Shown here: positions 44,542-53,636 of the stretch, one piece after another
Position numbering within the stretch: position 1 is the first letter of the stretch
How the letters are laid out: every line of letters begins with the position of its first letter
Source: Bacteroides pyogenes
GTDB taxonomy: Bacteria; Bacteroidota; Bacteroidia; Bacteroidales; Bacteroidaceae
Length of the DNA stretch: 64,000 nucleotides
Direction: 5' to 3'
Assembly: GCF_014196225.1 (NCBI RefSeq)
Contig: NZ_JACIDI010000004.1
Location: 173,546 to 237,545, forward strand
Notes under the pieces: generated by a model
Databases searched by the model: none
What the model was told of the DNA's origin: nothing
The model's input: only the letters and a program-made list of their open reading frames with translations
Translations under genes and position numbers: made by a program

Positions 44542-46992
44542 ATGAAAATAATTATTATCGGCGGTGTCGCGGGAGGAGCTACCACTGCCGCCCGTATCAG
44601 AAGAATGAATGAGGCTGCGGAGATTATTCTCGTGGAGAAAGGGAAGCATATCTCTTACGCCAATTGCGGATTGCCTTACTACATAGGCGGAGTGATCGAG
44701 GAACGCGAAAAGCTGTTCGTGCAGACGGCGGAGGGATTCTCCACGCGCTTCCGTATCGATGTGCGCACGGAGAGCGAGGCGACGGCCATCGACCGGTCGA
44801 GAAAAACGGTCGCCATCCGCCGGGGTGAAGAGACATACGAGGAAACTTACGACAAACTGCTGATCTCTACGGGCGCCACTCCCGTACGCCCGCCTCTGCC
44901 GGGCATCGGGCTCGAAGGCATATTCACGCTGCGGAATGTAGACGACACGGACCGCATCAAGCGGCACGTCGACCGCTACCGCCCGCGCAGGGCCGTAGTG
45001 GTGGGAGCGGGGTTCATCGGGCTGGAGATGGCGGAAAACCTGCATGCGCTCGGGGCAAAGGTGTCTATTGTGGAGATGGCGGACCAAGTGATGACTCCGA
45101 TCGACTTTTCCATGGCCTCGCTCGTTCACGGGCATCTGGCGGACAAAGGGGTGGACCTTTACCTGAACCGGGCGGTGGCGTCTTTCGAGAAAACGGACGA
45201 CGGACTGAAGGTCTGCCTCAAAGACGGACATTCGATTGCCGCCGATGTGGTGATTCTTTCCATCGGCGTACGTCCGGAGACTTCGCTGGCGCGTGCCGCA
45301 GGGCTGGCGATCGGCGAGGCGGGAGGCATCGCCGTGAACGATTATCTGCAAACTTCGGACGAGGCGATCTATGCCATCGGAGACGCGATAGAGTTCCGCC
45401 ACCCCATCACCGGAAAGCCTTGGCTCAACTATCTGGCGGGTCCTGCTAACCGGCAGGGACGCATTGTGGCGGACAATATGCTCGGAGCGCGTATCCCTTA
45501 CGAGGGTTCCATAGGCACGTCCATCGCCAAGGTGTTCGACCTGACGGTGGCTTCTGCGGGGTTGCCCGGCAAGCGTCTGCGTCAGGAGGGAATCGAATAT
45601 CTCTCGGTTACCGTTCACCCCAATTCGCATGCCGGATACTATCCCGGCGCAATGCCGATGAGCATCAAGATTACCTTCGGTAAAGAAACGGGAAGGCTAT
45701 ACGGCGGACAGATCGTGGGATACGACGGCGTGGATAAGCGGATCGACCAGATCGCGCTCGTGCTGAAACGGCAGGGAACGGTTTACGACCTGATGAAGGT
45801 GGAGCAGGCGTATGCCCCTCCTTTCTCGTCGGCAAAGGATCCGGTGGCGGTGGCGGGATACGTGGCCGAAAATGTGATTTGCGACAGGATGATACCGGTT
45901 TACTGGAGGGAGTTGCGCGACGGCGGAACCGACGGCAGACTTTTGCTGGACGTCCGTACACCGGACGAGTTTGCTTTGGGAACGCTGCCCGGAGCCGTGA
46001 ACATCCCGCTCGACGAGCTGCGCGGCAGGCTGGGGGAACTGCCCGAAGACAGCATGATTTACGTGTTCTGCGCCGTGGGGCTGAGGGGCTATCTGGCGTG
46101 CCGCATATTGGCGCAGCACGGGTTTAAGCAGGTGCGCAACCTTTCGGGCGGGCTGAAGACATATCATGCCGCTACGGCTCCCGTGACGCCGGGCGGAGGG
46201 GATGCCGGCAGGAGCGGTTCGGATTCGGGCAACGGTGCGGCAGGCAAAGCGGCATCCGGGGGAGCCGTGACGGTACGTGTGGATGCATGCGGCTTGCAGT
46301 GCCCCGGCCCGGTACTGAAAATGAAGAAGGCGATGGACAGTCTTGCGCCGGGCGAAAGGGTGGAAATTATTTCAACCGACCCCGGTTTCCTGCGCGATGC
46401 GGGGGCATGGTGCAATTCTACGGGCAACCATCTGGTTTCTACCGAATCGCAGGGCGGAAAAGCGGTGGCGGTGATAGAGAAAGGAGAGCCCAAGGCGTGC
46501 AATCTGGTGACTTCGTGCGACGATAAGGGGAAAACGCTGATTATGTTCAGCGACGATCTCGACAAGGCGCTGGCTACGTTCGTTCTTGCCAACGGAGCGG
46601 CGGCTACGGGGCAGAAGGTAACCGTATTCTTCACCTTCTGGGGGCTGAACGTGATTAAAAAGCTCCGGAAGCCAGCTGTGGAAAAGGATATCTTCGGAAA
46701 GATGTTCGCCATGATGCTTCCTTCAAGCTCGTTGAACCTGAAGCTTTCGAAGATGAGCATGGGGGGAATCGGCGGCAGGATGATGCGTTATATCATGAAC
46801 CGTAAGGGAATCGATTCGCTGGAGTCGCTCAGGCAGCAGGCGCTGGACAATGGAGTGGAGTTTATCGCCTGCCAGATGTCGATGGACGTGATGGGCGTGA
46901 AGCGCGAGGAACTGCTCGATGAGGTGACGATTAGCGGCGTGGCTACGTACATGGAGCGCGCCGATAAGGCGAACGTCAACCTGTTCATCTGA
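44542..46992 (+). CDS. Five-part sulfur-transfer fusion: CoA-disulfide-reductase-like, rhodanese, TusA, DsrE
   Basis: An 816-residue fusion. Residues 1-330 are a FAD/NAD(P)H pyridine-nucleotide-disulfide oxidoreductase (GGVAGGATTAAR) with the single active cysteine of CoA-disulfide/persulfide reductases, Cys42 in SYANCGLPYYIGG. A dimerisation domain runs to about 450. A rhodanese follows at about 455-545 (active Cys510 in VFCAVGLRGY). After a Gly/Ser/Ala linker (548-575) comes a TusA domain with CGLQCPGP (Cys587), and then a DsrE2-like domain from about 662, with Cys777 in ACQMSMDVMG. All sulfur-carrying cysteines are present, so it should reduce persulfides or pass sulfane sulfur between domains. 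No signal peptide. Its end overlaps the next, convergent gene by eight bases. Confidence 0.92.
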   Translation: MKIIIIGGVAGGATTAARIRRMNEAAEIILVEKGKHISYANCGLPYYIGGVIEEREKLFVQTAEGFSTRFRIDVRTESEATAIDRSRKTVAIRRGEETYEETYDKLLISTGATPVRPPLPGIGLEGIFTLRNVDDTDRIKRHVDRYRPRRAVVVGAGFIGLEMAENLHALGAKVSIVEMADQVMTPIDFSMASLVHGHLADKGVDLYLNRAVASFEKTDDGLKVCLKDGHSIAADVVILSIGVRPETSLARAAGLAIGEAGGIAVNDYLQTSDEAIYAIGDAIEFRHPITGKPWLNYLAGPANRQGRIVADNMLGARIPYEGSIGTSIAKVFDLTVASAGLPGKRLRQEGIEYLSVTVHPNSHAGYYPGAMPMSIKITFGKETGRLYGGQIVGYDGVDKRIDQIALVLKRQGTVYDLMKVEQAYAPPFSSAKDPVAVAGYVAENVICDRMIPVYWRELRDGGTDGRLLLDVRTPDEFALGTLPGAVNIPLDELRGRLGELPEDSMIYVFCAVGLRGYLACRILAQHGFKQVRNLSGGLKTYHAATAPVTPGGGDAGRSGSDSGNGAAGKAASGGAVTVRVDACGLQCPGPVLKMKKAMDSLAPGERVEIISTDPGFLRDAGAWCNSTGNHLVSTESQGGKAVAVIEKGEPKACNLVTSCDDKGKTLIMFSDDLDKALATFVLANGAAATGQKVTVFFTFWGLNVIKKLRKPAVEKDIFGKMFAMMLPSSSLNLKLSKMSMGGIGGRMMRYIMNRKGIDSLESLRQQALDNGVEFIACQMSMDVMGVKREELLDEVTISGVATYMERADKANVNLFI

Positions 46993-49900
46993 TCAGCGCG
47001 TCGTATATCGCCTGCTGGATTTGCTCGCGGATTTCGAGTGTCATGAGGCGGCGGTTGGTGGCGTCGGGATAGGTGCGGTTGCTCAGAAAGACATAAACCA
47101 GCCCGTTCACCGGGTCTGCCCACGCGCAGGTTCCTGTGAAGCCCGTATGCCCGTAGGCTGCGGCGGGCGTGCCGGCAGCACAGTTGCCCTTTTCGGGGCG
47201 CTGCGTGTCGGGCCTGTCGAAGCCCAGCCCGCGCCGGCTGATTTTTGATGTTTCGGTGGTAAACAGCTGGCAGGTCTCTTTGCTCAGGTAACGCTTCCCG
47301 TCCATCTCGCCCTGGTTCAGCAGCATCTGGTGAACCTTCGCCACATCGCGCGCGGTGGAGAACAGTCCGGCGTTGCCCGCCACCCCGCCGTGGAAGGCGC
47401 ATGCCTCGTCGTGCACGAATCCGCGCAACGTCTCCTTCCGCAGGAAGAGATCGGTGCTCGAAGGCACGATTTCCGAAGGCTTGAAGCGGCGCAGCGGGCG
47501 GTATGCTGTCCGTGCCAGCCCCATCGGTTCGTAGAATTCCTGCCGCAGATACTCGTCCATGGGCATTCCCGCCAGTTGCTCGGCCATCATTCCCAGCAAG
47601 ATGAACCCTATGTCGCTGTACACATACCGCTTGGCTCCTGCTTTGGCTTCGGCGATTTGCGTTTTGATTGCTTTTTCGAACGAAGCGTTGAGCCACCATT
47701 TGTCCGATATGCGGACGGTGTATCGCTCTTTTCTGACGGGCGAAATATATTCGCTTTTGAACCTGAACTTCGTATTCGCCCACGTGCCGCGACCGATGAG
47801 AAGCGTGTGGTTTGCGTCTTTGCGGCCGCTGAAGAGCTTTCCTTTGTAGCTGTCGTCGTCGATCGCCTCGCGGTAGAAAGGGATGAAAGAGGGCAGCCCC
47901 GACTCGTGGAACAGCAGTTCCTGAATGGTTATGTCTTTCTTGTCTGTCTGCCGGAGGAAAGGCAGGTGGCGCGCTATCTTGTCGGTGAGGTTGAACCGTC
48001 CTTTGTCGTAGAGCTTCATCAGCGCCAGCAGTGTTCCGGTGGTCTTTGAAAGCGACGCCAGGTCGTAGAGGTCTGTGGGGCTTACCGGCGCGCTTCCCTT
48101 GCCCGCCTGAGTGCCGAAAGCCTTGTCTACGAAAATATGTCCGTCCTTCATCACCACGATCTGGCAGCCGGGATAAGCCTGCTGCCGGATGCCGTCCGAG
48201 GCGATGGAGTCGATGCGTAGCAGCTTCGCGGAAGAAAGGCCGTACTCTTCGGGAACAAAATGCGGGGGAGTCTGCGGGCCGACAGTCACTCCCGCTCCCG
48301 CGCGGAACACTCCTCCGACGCTTGCGGAGAGTCGTCCGTCGGCGGTAGCTTTGCCGAACAGCACATCTGCCGTGCGTGTCATCACGTCTTTATGGGCGGT
48401 ATGCGCCAGTACCACCGCCGAGGCGCGGTCTGCGGCGCGGTGAATTTGCAGCATCGTTTTTCCGGGCGTGAAGAACAGGTAAACGGTAGGCGAATGGGGA
48501 GTAAACTTCGCGAAGAACGGTTGGTAGGAAGCCGGACGCTGTTCGCTCACGGCGACAATGATCCGCTTGTAGGCGGAAAGCGAGTCTTGAAGCCGCTTCG
48601 CTTCTTCCGCCCGCAAATCCGGACGCAGGCGAAAGCGGGTGATCGGCGCGTGTTTCGAGAGTTGCCCGGCAAGCGCGTCCATGCTGTTTTTGGCGCCGAC
48701 CTCCAAGAGGGCCACGCTCTGCCCTTTGTCCCCATAAAGGGGTAAGACTTGGTTTTTATTGTGCAGCACGGTGATTGCCGCCAGGTTCAGTTTGCCGATC
48801 AGGTCGGCCGTTTGCCGGGTATGGATGCGCTGCTCCAGTCCGGAGAGTTGCACGTAGGGCTTTTCCTTCAGGCCCAACACATATTTGTACATCAGCACTT
48901 TGCGGCATTTGGCCTCTATTTCCTCCCGTTTCAGCTCGCCTTTTTCGATGGCGTCCATCACACTTGCCATCTCTTTCTTTAGGTTGCGCGGAGCCAGCAC
49001 CATGTCGTTGCCTGCTTTTAAGGCGCGCACGCATACGTTGTCGTTTCCGGCAACGCCTTTCATGGCGAGGGCATCGGTGAATACCAACCCTTTGAAAGCC
49101 AGATCTCCTGCCAGCAGATCGTGTACCACCTTGCGCGAGAGCGAGGAAGGAAGTCCGCGCGCCGGCTCTATGGCGGGAACTTGCAGGTGTCCCACCATCA
49201 TGCCTCCCAGTCCGGCGCGTATGGCCCTTTTGAAAGGATAAAGCTCGATGCTGTCCAGACGCTCTCGGGTGAAAGGGAGCACCGGAAGCGCCTTATGCGA
49301 ATCGACGTCCGTATCGCCATGCCCCGGAAAGTGCTTGCAGACCGACAGCACGCCGCCATCCTCCAGTCCGGCGGCATAGGCGATGACTTTATCCGCCACC
49401 CGCTCCGGGTCTTCCCCGAACGAACGGGTATTGATTACGGGATTTTCGGGGTTGATGTTGACGTCCGCCACCGGGGCGAAGTTTACCTGCACCCCGATTT
49501 GCCGGCACTGCCGCGCCATCTCTTTCCCGTATTCATAAATCAGTTTGTCGTCCCGGATACATCCCAGTACCATGTTTCTCGGAAAAACGGGCGTGCCCCG
49601 CAATCGCATCGACAGCCCCCATTCGCCGTCGAAAGTAATCAGGAGCGGAATCTTGGCAAGGCGTTGCGCCTTGTTGGTCAGCACCGCTTGGTTTTGCAGC
49701 GTCCCTCCCGAGAAGAGAAGCCCCCCGACGCCGTAGGTGTCGACCGCATCGTGCAGCACCGCGAGGTTTTGTTTGGTATTCACCGGCGCAATGGTGTGGA
49801 TGAACAGTTGCCCCACCTTCTCCTTCAGGCTGAGCTTTTCCATCACCGAGTCTACCCAGTGGAGGCAGCGTTTGTCCTGAAGCGCCTTTTGCAGCAGGCG

Positions 49901-50164
49901 GGGATTCCCGTCTGGCAGGAGCGGTGAAGAAGGGTGTTGGGAAGCGGATAAACCGGGCGGGCGTTCCGATGCTTCGGGAGATGGCGCCGGCTTCTGCCGT
50001 TTTTGTGTCGCAGATGCCTTCGCTGTTTTATCAGCTTTGCGTGACAGAGAGACCTCTTCCGCCCGCTTTGCTTGCGCGAGCTGTGTATGAAAGTGCGTCG
50101 GCTTCATTACGAATCCGGTGAGCGAAAGGAACAGCAGGATGAACAGTGAAGAAATCAGTTTCAT
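46985..50164 (-). CDS. GH3 beta-N-acetylhexosaminidase fused to a beta-lactamase-fold serine hydrolase
   Basis: A 1059-residue exported fusion. After a signal peptide and a polar linker, residues about 105-640 are a glycoside hydrolase family 3 region of the NagZ type: KHFPGHGDTDVDSHKALP holds the catalytic His-Asp pair and VFTDALAMKGVAG the nucleophile aspartate. Residues about 680-1055 form a class C beta-lactamase/esterase-like domain with SLSK in DLASLSKTTG and YSD in YVYSDIGF. NagZ enzymes release GlcNAc from peptidoglycan fragments; the second domain may cut peptides or esters. It begins within the end of the metallophosphatase gene (4-base overlap), so the three-gene operon is coupled. 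Confidence 0.92.
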   Translation of the reverse strand: MKLISSLFILLFLSLTGFVMKPTHFHTQLAQAKRAEEVSLSRKADKTAKASATQKRQKPAPSPEASERPPGLSASQHPSSPLLPDGNPRLLQKALQDKRCLHWVDSVMEKLSLKEKVGQLFIHTIAPVNTKQNLAVLHDAVDTYGVGGLLFSGGTLQNQAVLTNKAQRLAKIPLLITFDGEWGLSMRLRGTPVFPRNMVLGCIRDDKLIYEYGKEMARQCRQIGVQVNFAPVADVNINPENPVINTRSFGEDPERVADKVIAYAAGLEDGGVLSVCKHFPGHGDTDVDSHKALPVLPFTRERLDSIELYPFKRAIRAGLGGMMVGHLQVPAIEPARGLPSSLSRKVVHDLLAGDLAFKGLVFTDALAMKGVAGNDNVCVRALKAGNDMVLAPRNLKKEMASVMDAIEKGELKREEIEAKCRKVLMYKYVLGLKEKPYVQLSGLEQRIHTRQTADLIGKLNLAAITVLHNKNQVLPLYGDKGQSVALLEVGAKNSMDALAGQLSKHAPITRFRLRPDLRAEEAKRLQDSLSAYKRIIVAVSEQRPASYQPFFAKFTPHSPTVYLFFTPGKTMLQIHRAADRASAVVLAHTAHKDVMTRTADVLFGKATADGRLSASVGGVFRAGAGVTVGPQTPPHFVPEEYGLSSAKLLRIDSIASDGIRQQAYPGCQIVVMKDGHIFVDKAFGTQAGKGSAPVSPTDLYDLASLSKTTGTLLALMKLYDKGRFNLTDKIARHLPFLRQTDKKDITIQELLFHESGLPSFIPFYREAIDDDSYKGKLFSGRKDANHTLLIGRGTWANTKFRFKSEYISPVRKERYTVRISDKWWLNASFEKAIKTQIAEAKAGAKRYVYSDIGFILLGMMAEQLAGMPMDEYLRQEFYEPMGLARTAYRPLRRFKPSEIVPSSTDLFLRKETLRGFVHDEACAFHGGVAGNAGLFSTARDVAKVHQMLLNQGEMDGKRYLSKETCQLFTTETSKISRRGLGFDRPDTQRPEKGNCAAGTPAAAYGHTGFTGTCAWADPVNGLVYVFLSNRTYPDATNRRLMTLEIREQIQQAIYDALIR

Positions 50165-50991
50165 TTACGCGTTAAAGTTAAGTCGAGGCGTCCGACGCGT
50201 ACTCCGTTTTTTCCGGTGTGCATCAGCCGTACCTCTTTTCCGTCGGCATTCAAATACGTTTTGGGGGCTTTCATGAAGGTGTGCGAGTGTCCGCCCAGCA
50301 CTACGTCGATATTCCGGGTGTCGGCTATCAGCCATTCGTCCGTCTGTATGCCCAAGTGCGAAAGGCACACCACTACATCGCACCCTTTCGATTTCAGCAG
50401 GGCGGCGGTTTCGTTCGACACGCGGACGGGGTCTTTGTAAACCACTCCTTCGCACTTCTCCGCCGGAATCAGCCCGTCGGGTTTGGCCCCCAGTCCGAAC
50501 ACTCCGATGCGCATCCCGGACCGTTCGAGGATGATGTAAGGCTTCACCAGCCCCTTCAGCGGAGTGTGCTCCAAATCGTAGTTGGAGCATACGATGGGAA
50601 ATGTGGCCATCTTGAACAGGCGCGCCATGTTCTCCAAGCCGAAGTCGAACTCGTGGTTTCCGATGGTGCAGGCGTCGTAGCCCATTTCGTTCATCAGTTT
50701 CACCTCCACCTCGCCTTTGTATATATTATAATAAGGTGTACCCTGCGAGAAGTCTCCGCAATCGAACAAGAGTACATGTTCGTTCTCCTTGCGAAAGCGG
50801 TTGAGGAAGGTGGCTCTGCGTACGAATCCCCCCTCTTTGTAATTTCTGTCTCCTTTCTGGTTGATAGGCTCGATGCGGCTGTGCACGTCGCTTGTCTGGA
50901 GAATAATAAGCTGTTTGGTTTTCTGTGCCGATGCGGAGAAGCCGAGTCCCCACATGAAGCACACGATGAGTAATGTATGCAATTTTTTCAT
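50161..50991 (-). CDS. Secreted metallophosphatase, catalytic half of a 5'-nucleotidase
   Basis: A 276-residue exported protein (signal LLIVCFMWGLGFSASAQ). It has the calcineurin-like metal motifs of UshA-type 5'-nucleotidases: QTSDVHSRIEP (DxH), DCGDFSQGTP (GDxxQG), IGNHEFDFG (GNHE), LSHLG and GGHSHTF. The C-terminal substrate-binding domain normally fused to it is missing; it is encoded by the gene immediately upstream (51014-51799). The two would need to assemble or act in sequence on nucleotides in the periplasm. The start two codons inside the longest frame was chosen for the signal peptide. Confidence 0.9.
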   Translation of the reverse strand: MKKLHTLLIVCFMWGLGFSASAQKTKQLIILQTSDVHSRIEPINQKGDRNYKEGGFVRRATFLNRFRKENEHVLLFDCGDFSQGTPYYNIYKGEVEVKLMNEMGYDACTIGNHEFDFGLENMARLFKMATFPIVCSNYDLEHTPLKGLVKPYIILERSGMRIGVFGLGAKPDGLIPAEKCEGVVYKDPVRVSNETAALLKSKGCDVVVCLSHLGIQTDEWLIADTRNIDVVLGGHSHTFMKAPKTYLNADGKEVRLMHTGKNGVRVGRLDLTLTRK

Positions 50992-51013
50992 ATACACGGT
51001 ATTGAAGTTTGGT

Positions 51014-51799
51014 TCATCTGATACTGATTCGCCCGTCGAGCTTCGAGGTAATCGCCTTTCCGTCGGCAGTCTGCTTCCGTACGTAATCCAGAAACAGCTT
51101 GCGCAGTGTAGCGTTCTCGGGACATTGGCGTTTCTCTGCTTGCAGCAAGGCGTCCATGCGTCCGTTGCCGTCTGCCAGATAGTCGACGGTGGAGACGGTA
51201 TAGAGCCGTTTGTCTTCTACGGGTCTGCCGCCCACGGTTGCATTCAGCAACTCTCCCGTCCGGCTGATTTCGAGGCGGACGCCGCTTACTCCCTCTCCTT
51301 GCAGCGATGCGATGGATTGGAACAAGCGTTTCAGGTGCCGCCCTTCGATGGTGAGCACGCAAAGCGAATTTTCGAAGGGGAGAATCTCGTACACTGTTCC
51401 CACCGTTATATCGCCCTGAGGCAGAATGTTTCGCAACCCTCCCATGTTGATCAGTCCCATGTCGGCGGGCTTGCCCAACACTTGCGCCGCAGCTTCCCGG
51501 AGCACTTCCGCCACGAGGTTCGAGAGCAGGCTTTCGGGCATCTCCTTCTCCATTCTCATGGCGCTCGTCCCGATGACCTCGTACATCATGCGGTCGATCT
51601 CTTTCTTGTAGGGGTTCAACACTTTGCTTGTCTTTTCGTCGGGATTCCGGTCCCATGCCGAGTCGATGGTAATCATGCTGCCCGTCGCTTGGGATACGTA
51701 GTAGCGTGAGGCGGCTTCCCGCGGCGAATGGCACGAAGAGAACGCGAACAGGCTTGTCAGCACTGCTGCCGTGAGAAACTTTCGGTAAGTTTGTTTCAT
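51014..51799 (-). CDS. 5'-nucleotidase C-terminal domain lipoprotein (substrate-binding half)
   Basis: A 261-residue predicted lipoprotein (lipobox AFSSCHSPR). The body matches the 5'-nucleotidase C-terminal domain: LLSNLVAEVLREAAAQ, DMGLINMGGLRNILPQGDIT and FENSLCVLTIEGRHLKRLF (aromatic/glycine positions that bind the base), and YTVSTVDYLADGNGRMD. It lacks the metal-binding half, encoded by the next gene 22 bases downstream. Separate export signals on both halves show they are true separate genes and not one gene broken by a frameshift. It is first in a three-gene operon, behind a promoter at 51828-51861. Confidence 0.9.
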   Translation of the reverse strand: MKQTYRKFLTAAVLTSLFAFSSCHSPREAASRYYVSQATGSMITIDSAWDRNPDEKTSKVLNPYKKEIDRMMYEVIGTSAMRMEKEMPESLLSNLVAEVLREAAAQVLGKPADMGLINMGGLRNILPQGDITVGTVYEILPFENSLCVLTIEGRHLKRLFQSIASLQGEGVSGVRLEISRTGELLNATVGGRPVEDKRLYTVSTVDYLADGNGRMDALLQAEKRQCPENATLRKLFLDYVRKQTADGKAITSKLDGRISIR

Positions 51800-51827
51800 G
51801 CTTGTAGCTTTTTGTTTAGAACAGGCA

Positions 51828-51876
51828 CAAATATACGAAAAACATTTGGCTATCTGACAAATAATTCGTTACTTTG
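51828..51876. promoter_or_regulatory. Interleaved divergent promoters for the nucleotidase operon and rplS
   Basis: Minus strand: TATATTTG (51828-51835, exact) with TTTG at 51858-51861, 22-base spacer. Plus strand: TTTG (51845-51848), 20-base spacer, TTACTTTG (51869-51876, one mismatch to TAnnTTTG). The two sets of elements overlap, so both promoters are unlikely to be occupied at once. Confidence 0.6.
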
Positions 51877-51963
51877 CACCGCTTTCGCGCAATCGCTGTC
51901 AAGAAGAGATGAGATGCTTGGTATGTTGCGTTGTAACGATCAAACAATTTAATAATAGCTACA

Positions 51964-52317
51964 ATGGATTTAATTAAAATTGCAGAAGAAGCATTTGCTA
52001 CCGGAAAACAGCATCCGAGCTTCAAAGCCGGAGACACTGTGACTGTGGCATATCGTATTATTGAAGGTAACAAAGAGCGTGTGCAGCAGTACCGCGGCGT
52101 TGTTATCAAAATCTCCGGTCACGGAGACAAGAAGCGTTTTACTGTGCGTAAAATGTCAGGAACAATCGGCGTAGAAAGAATTTTCCCGCTCGAATCACCG
52201 GCTATCGATAGAATCGAAGTGAACAAGGTAGGTAAAGTTCGTCGCGCTAAGCTATATTACCTGCGTTCTCTTACCGGTAAGAAAGCCAGAATCAAAGAAA
52301 AAAGAGTTTTGGGTTAA
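51964..52317 (+). CDS. rplS: 50S ribosomal protein L19
   Basis: L19 sits at the 30S-50S interface of the ribosome. The 117-residue protein, of usual length, shows the family's [20 protein letters not shown], then [29 protein letters not shown] and [20 protein letters not shown]. It is a single-gene unit with a promoter in the divergent spacer and a terminator 25 bases after the stop codon. Confidence 0.97.
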   Translation: MDLIKIAEEAFATGKQHPSFKAGDTVTVAYRIIEGNKERVQQYRGVVIKISGHGDKKRFTVRKMSGTIGVERIFPLESPAIDRIEVNKVGKVRRAKLYYLRSLTGKKARIKEKRVLG

Positions 52318-52341
52318 TCCCTGCTCTTCGTTCGAGATAGA

Positions 52342-52373
52342 AAAGGAAATTCCGAAAGGGGTTTCCTTTTTTT
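52342..52373 (+). terminator. Intrinsic terminator of rplS
   Basis: AAAGGAAA (52342-52349) pairs with TTTCCTTT (52362-52369) around a short loop, and a run of T residues follows to 52373. Confidence 0.8.
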
Positions 52374-52446
52374 GTGGGTGTTGAGGAATATCCCCTTAAT
52401 CGGCTGTTTGAAAAAAGGTGTCCGGCTAGAAAGATGTATAAAATGT

Positions 52447-52529
52447 AAGGGGCTGTCCGGCTTTGAAGTACCCTCCAAAAGTTTTGTACCCGACTTTTGG
52501 AGGGCGGTTCGCTTTTCGGACAGCCCCTT
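52447..52529. repeat. 83-base nested palindrome (possible MITE-like element)
   Basis: The outer arms AAGGGGCTGTCCG (52447-52459) and CGGACAGCCCCTT (52517-52529) are perfect 13-base inverted repeats. Inside them CCCTCCAAAAG and CTTTTGGAGGG form a second perfect 11-base stem. GGGGCTGTCC-type ends occur on several Bacteroides insertion sequences, so this may be a small non-autonomous element; a folded RNA structure at the 3' side of the sugar kinase gene is the alternative. No transposase remains. Confidence 0.6.
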
Positions 52530-52667
52530 GCTGTGGTTTGCCGTTTCAAACCGGAAGACGCGAAGTCGTCCTGTTTGTCCGTCTCGGGAGTTTAGGCGGA
52601 CTGTATTTTATCCTGCTGCATGTCCGCGAAATCATCCTTTTGGTCCGTTTCGGGCGGGTTCGCCTCT

Positions 52668-53636
52668 TTATTCTTTCAGGTCTTTCAACTCCCAGGCCAG
52701 TGCGCTGGCTCCCAGAACGGCGGCGTCCGAATCCCTGAGTTCGGAAACGAGCAATTTGGTCTTCCCTTTGTAGATGTTGAGCACATTATCTTCGATAGCC
52801 TTTTTGATCGGGTTCATGATGTAGTCGCCCGATTTGGCGAGGCCGCCGAACAGTACGATTGCTTCCGGGCTGGAGAAAGCGATGGCGTCTGCCAATGCCT
52901 CGCCCAGGATGTTGCCGGTAAACTCGAAAATCTCCTGCGCCAGTTTGTCGCCTTTTACGGCTGCGTCGTACACGTCTTTGGATGTGATGCTTTCCGCCGG
53001 AATGTCGCGTAGCGAACTCGGTTCCGTGCGTGCGGCGAGCAATTCGCGTGCAGTGCGGGCTACGCCTGTGGCCGAGCAATAAGTCTCCAGGCAGCCTTTG
53101 CGTCCGCAGCCGCATACGCGTCCTTCGCGGCGTGCGATGACGTGTCCCAGCTCGCCGGCAAACCCGTCGTGGCCGTATACCATCTGTCCGTTGATGACGA
53201 TGCCGCTACCTACGCCCGTTCCCAGTGTGATCATAATGAAATCTTTCATACCGCGCGCTGCGCCGTAAGTCATTTCGCCGATGGCTGCGGCATTGGCGTC
53301 GTTCGTAAGCGCCGTGGGTATGTCCAGTCTTTCTTCGAACATGGCGGCCAGCGGAATGACTCCTTTCCAAGGCAGGTTGGGAGCAAATTCGATGGTTCCG
53401 GTATAATAGTTTCCGTTGGGCGCACCGATGCCGATGCCCCTGATTTTATCCACACCGCCATTAGCCACGATCAGCGGAAGAAGGTGTCTGCATACTTCGT
53501 CCGCATATTCTTCGGCAGTGGGGTACCCGGCAGTCTTGATAGAATCGCTGGCAATGATGGTCCCACGCGCATCCACAATTCCAAAGACGGTATTCGTTCC
53601 GCCTATGTCAATACCTACTACGTAGGGTTTTTCCAT
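52668..53636 (-). CDS. rokA: ROK-family glucokinase/hexokinase
   Basis: A 322-residue sugar kinase. The N-terminal phosphate loop is VVGIDIGGTNTVFGIV; the catalytic aspartate lies in LTNDANAAAIGE; LGTGVGSGIVINGQ and GELGHVI follow; and CGCGRKGCLETYCS is the ROK zinc motif. Bacteroides fragilis RokA, of this family, is the main enzyme phosphorylating glucose and mannose entering glycolysis. The start at 53636 (MEKPYVVGID) is preferred to an ATG five codons upstream. It stands alone and is convergent with rplS. Confusion with a ROK repressor is unlikely because no DNA-binding domain is present. Confidence 0.9.
   Translation of the reverse strand: MEKPYVVGIDIGGTNTVFGIVDARGTIIASDSIKTAGYPTAEEYADEVCRHLLPLIVANGGVDKIRGIGIGAPNGNYYTGTIEFAPNLPWKGVIPLAAMFEERLDIPTALTNDANAAAIGEMTYGAARGMKDFIMITLGTGVGSGIVINGQMVYGHDGFAGELGHVIARREGRVCGCGRKGCLETYCSATGVARTARELLAARTEPSSLRDIPAESITSKDVYDAAVKGDKLAQEIFEFTGNILGEALADAIAFSSPEAIVLFGGLAKSGDYIMNPIKKAIEDNVLNIYKGKTKLLVSELRDSDAAVLGASALAWELKDLKE

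Noticed and set aside
50161..51799. A single 5'-nucleotidase gene broken by a frameshift
   Set aside because: The domains are in reversed order relative to a fused enzyme and each has its own export signal.
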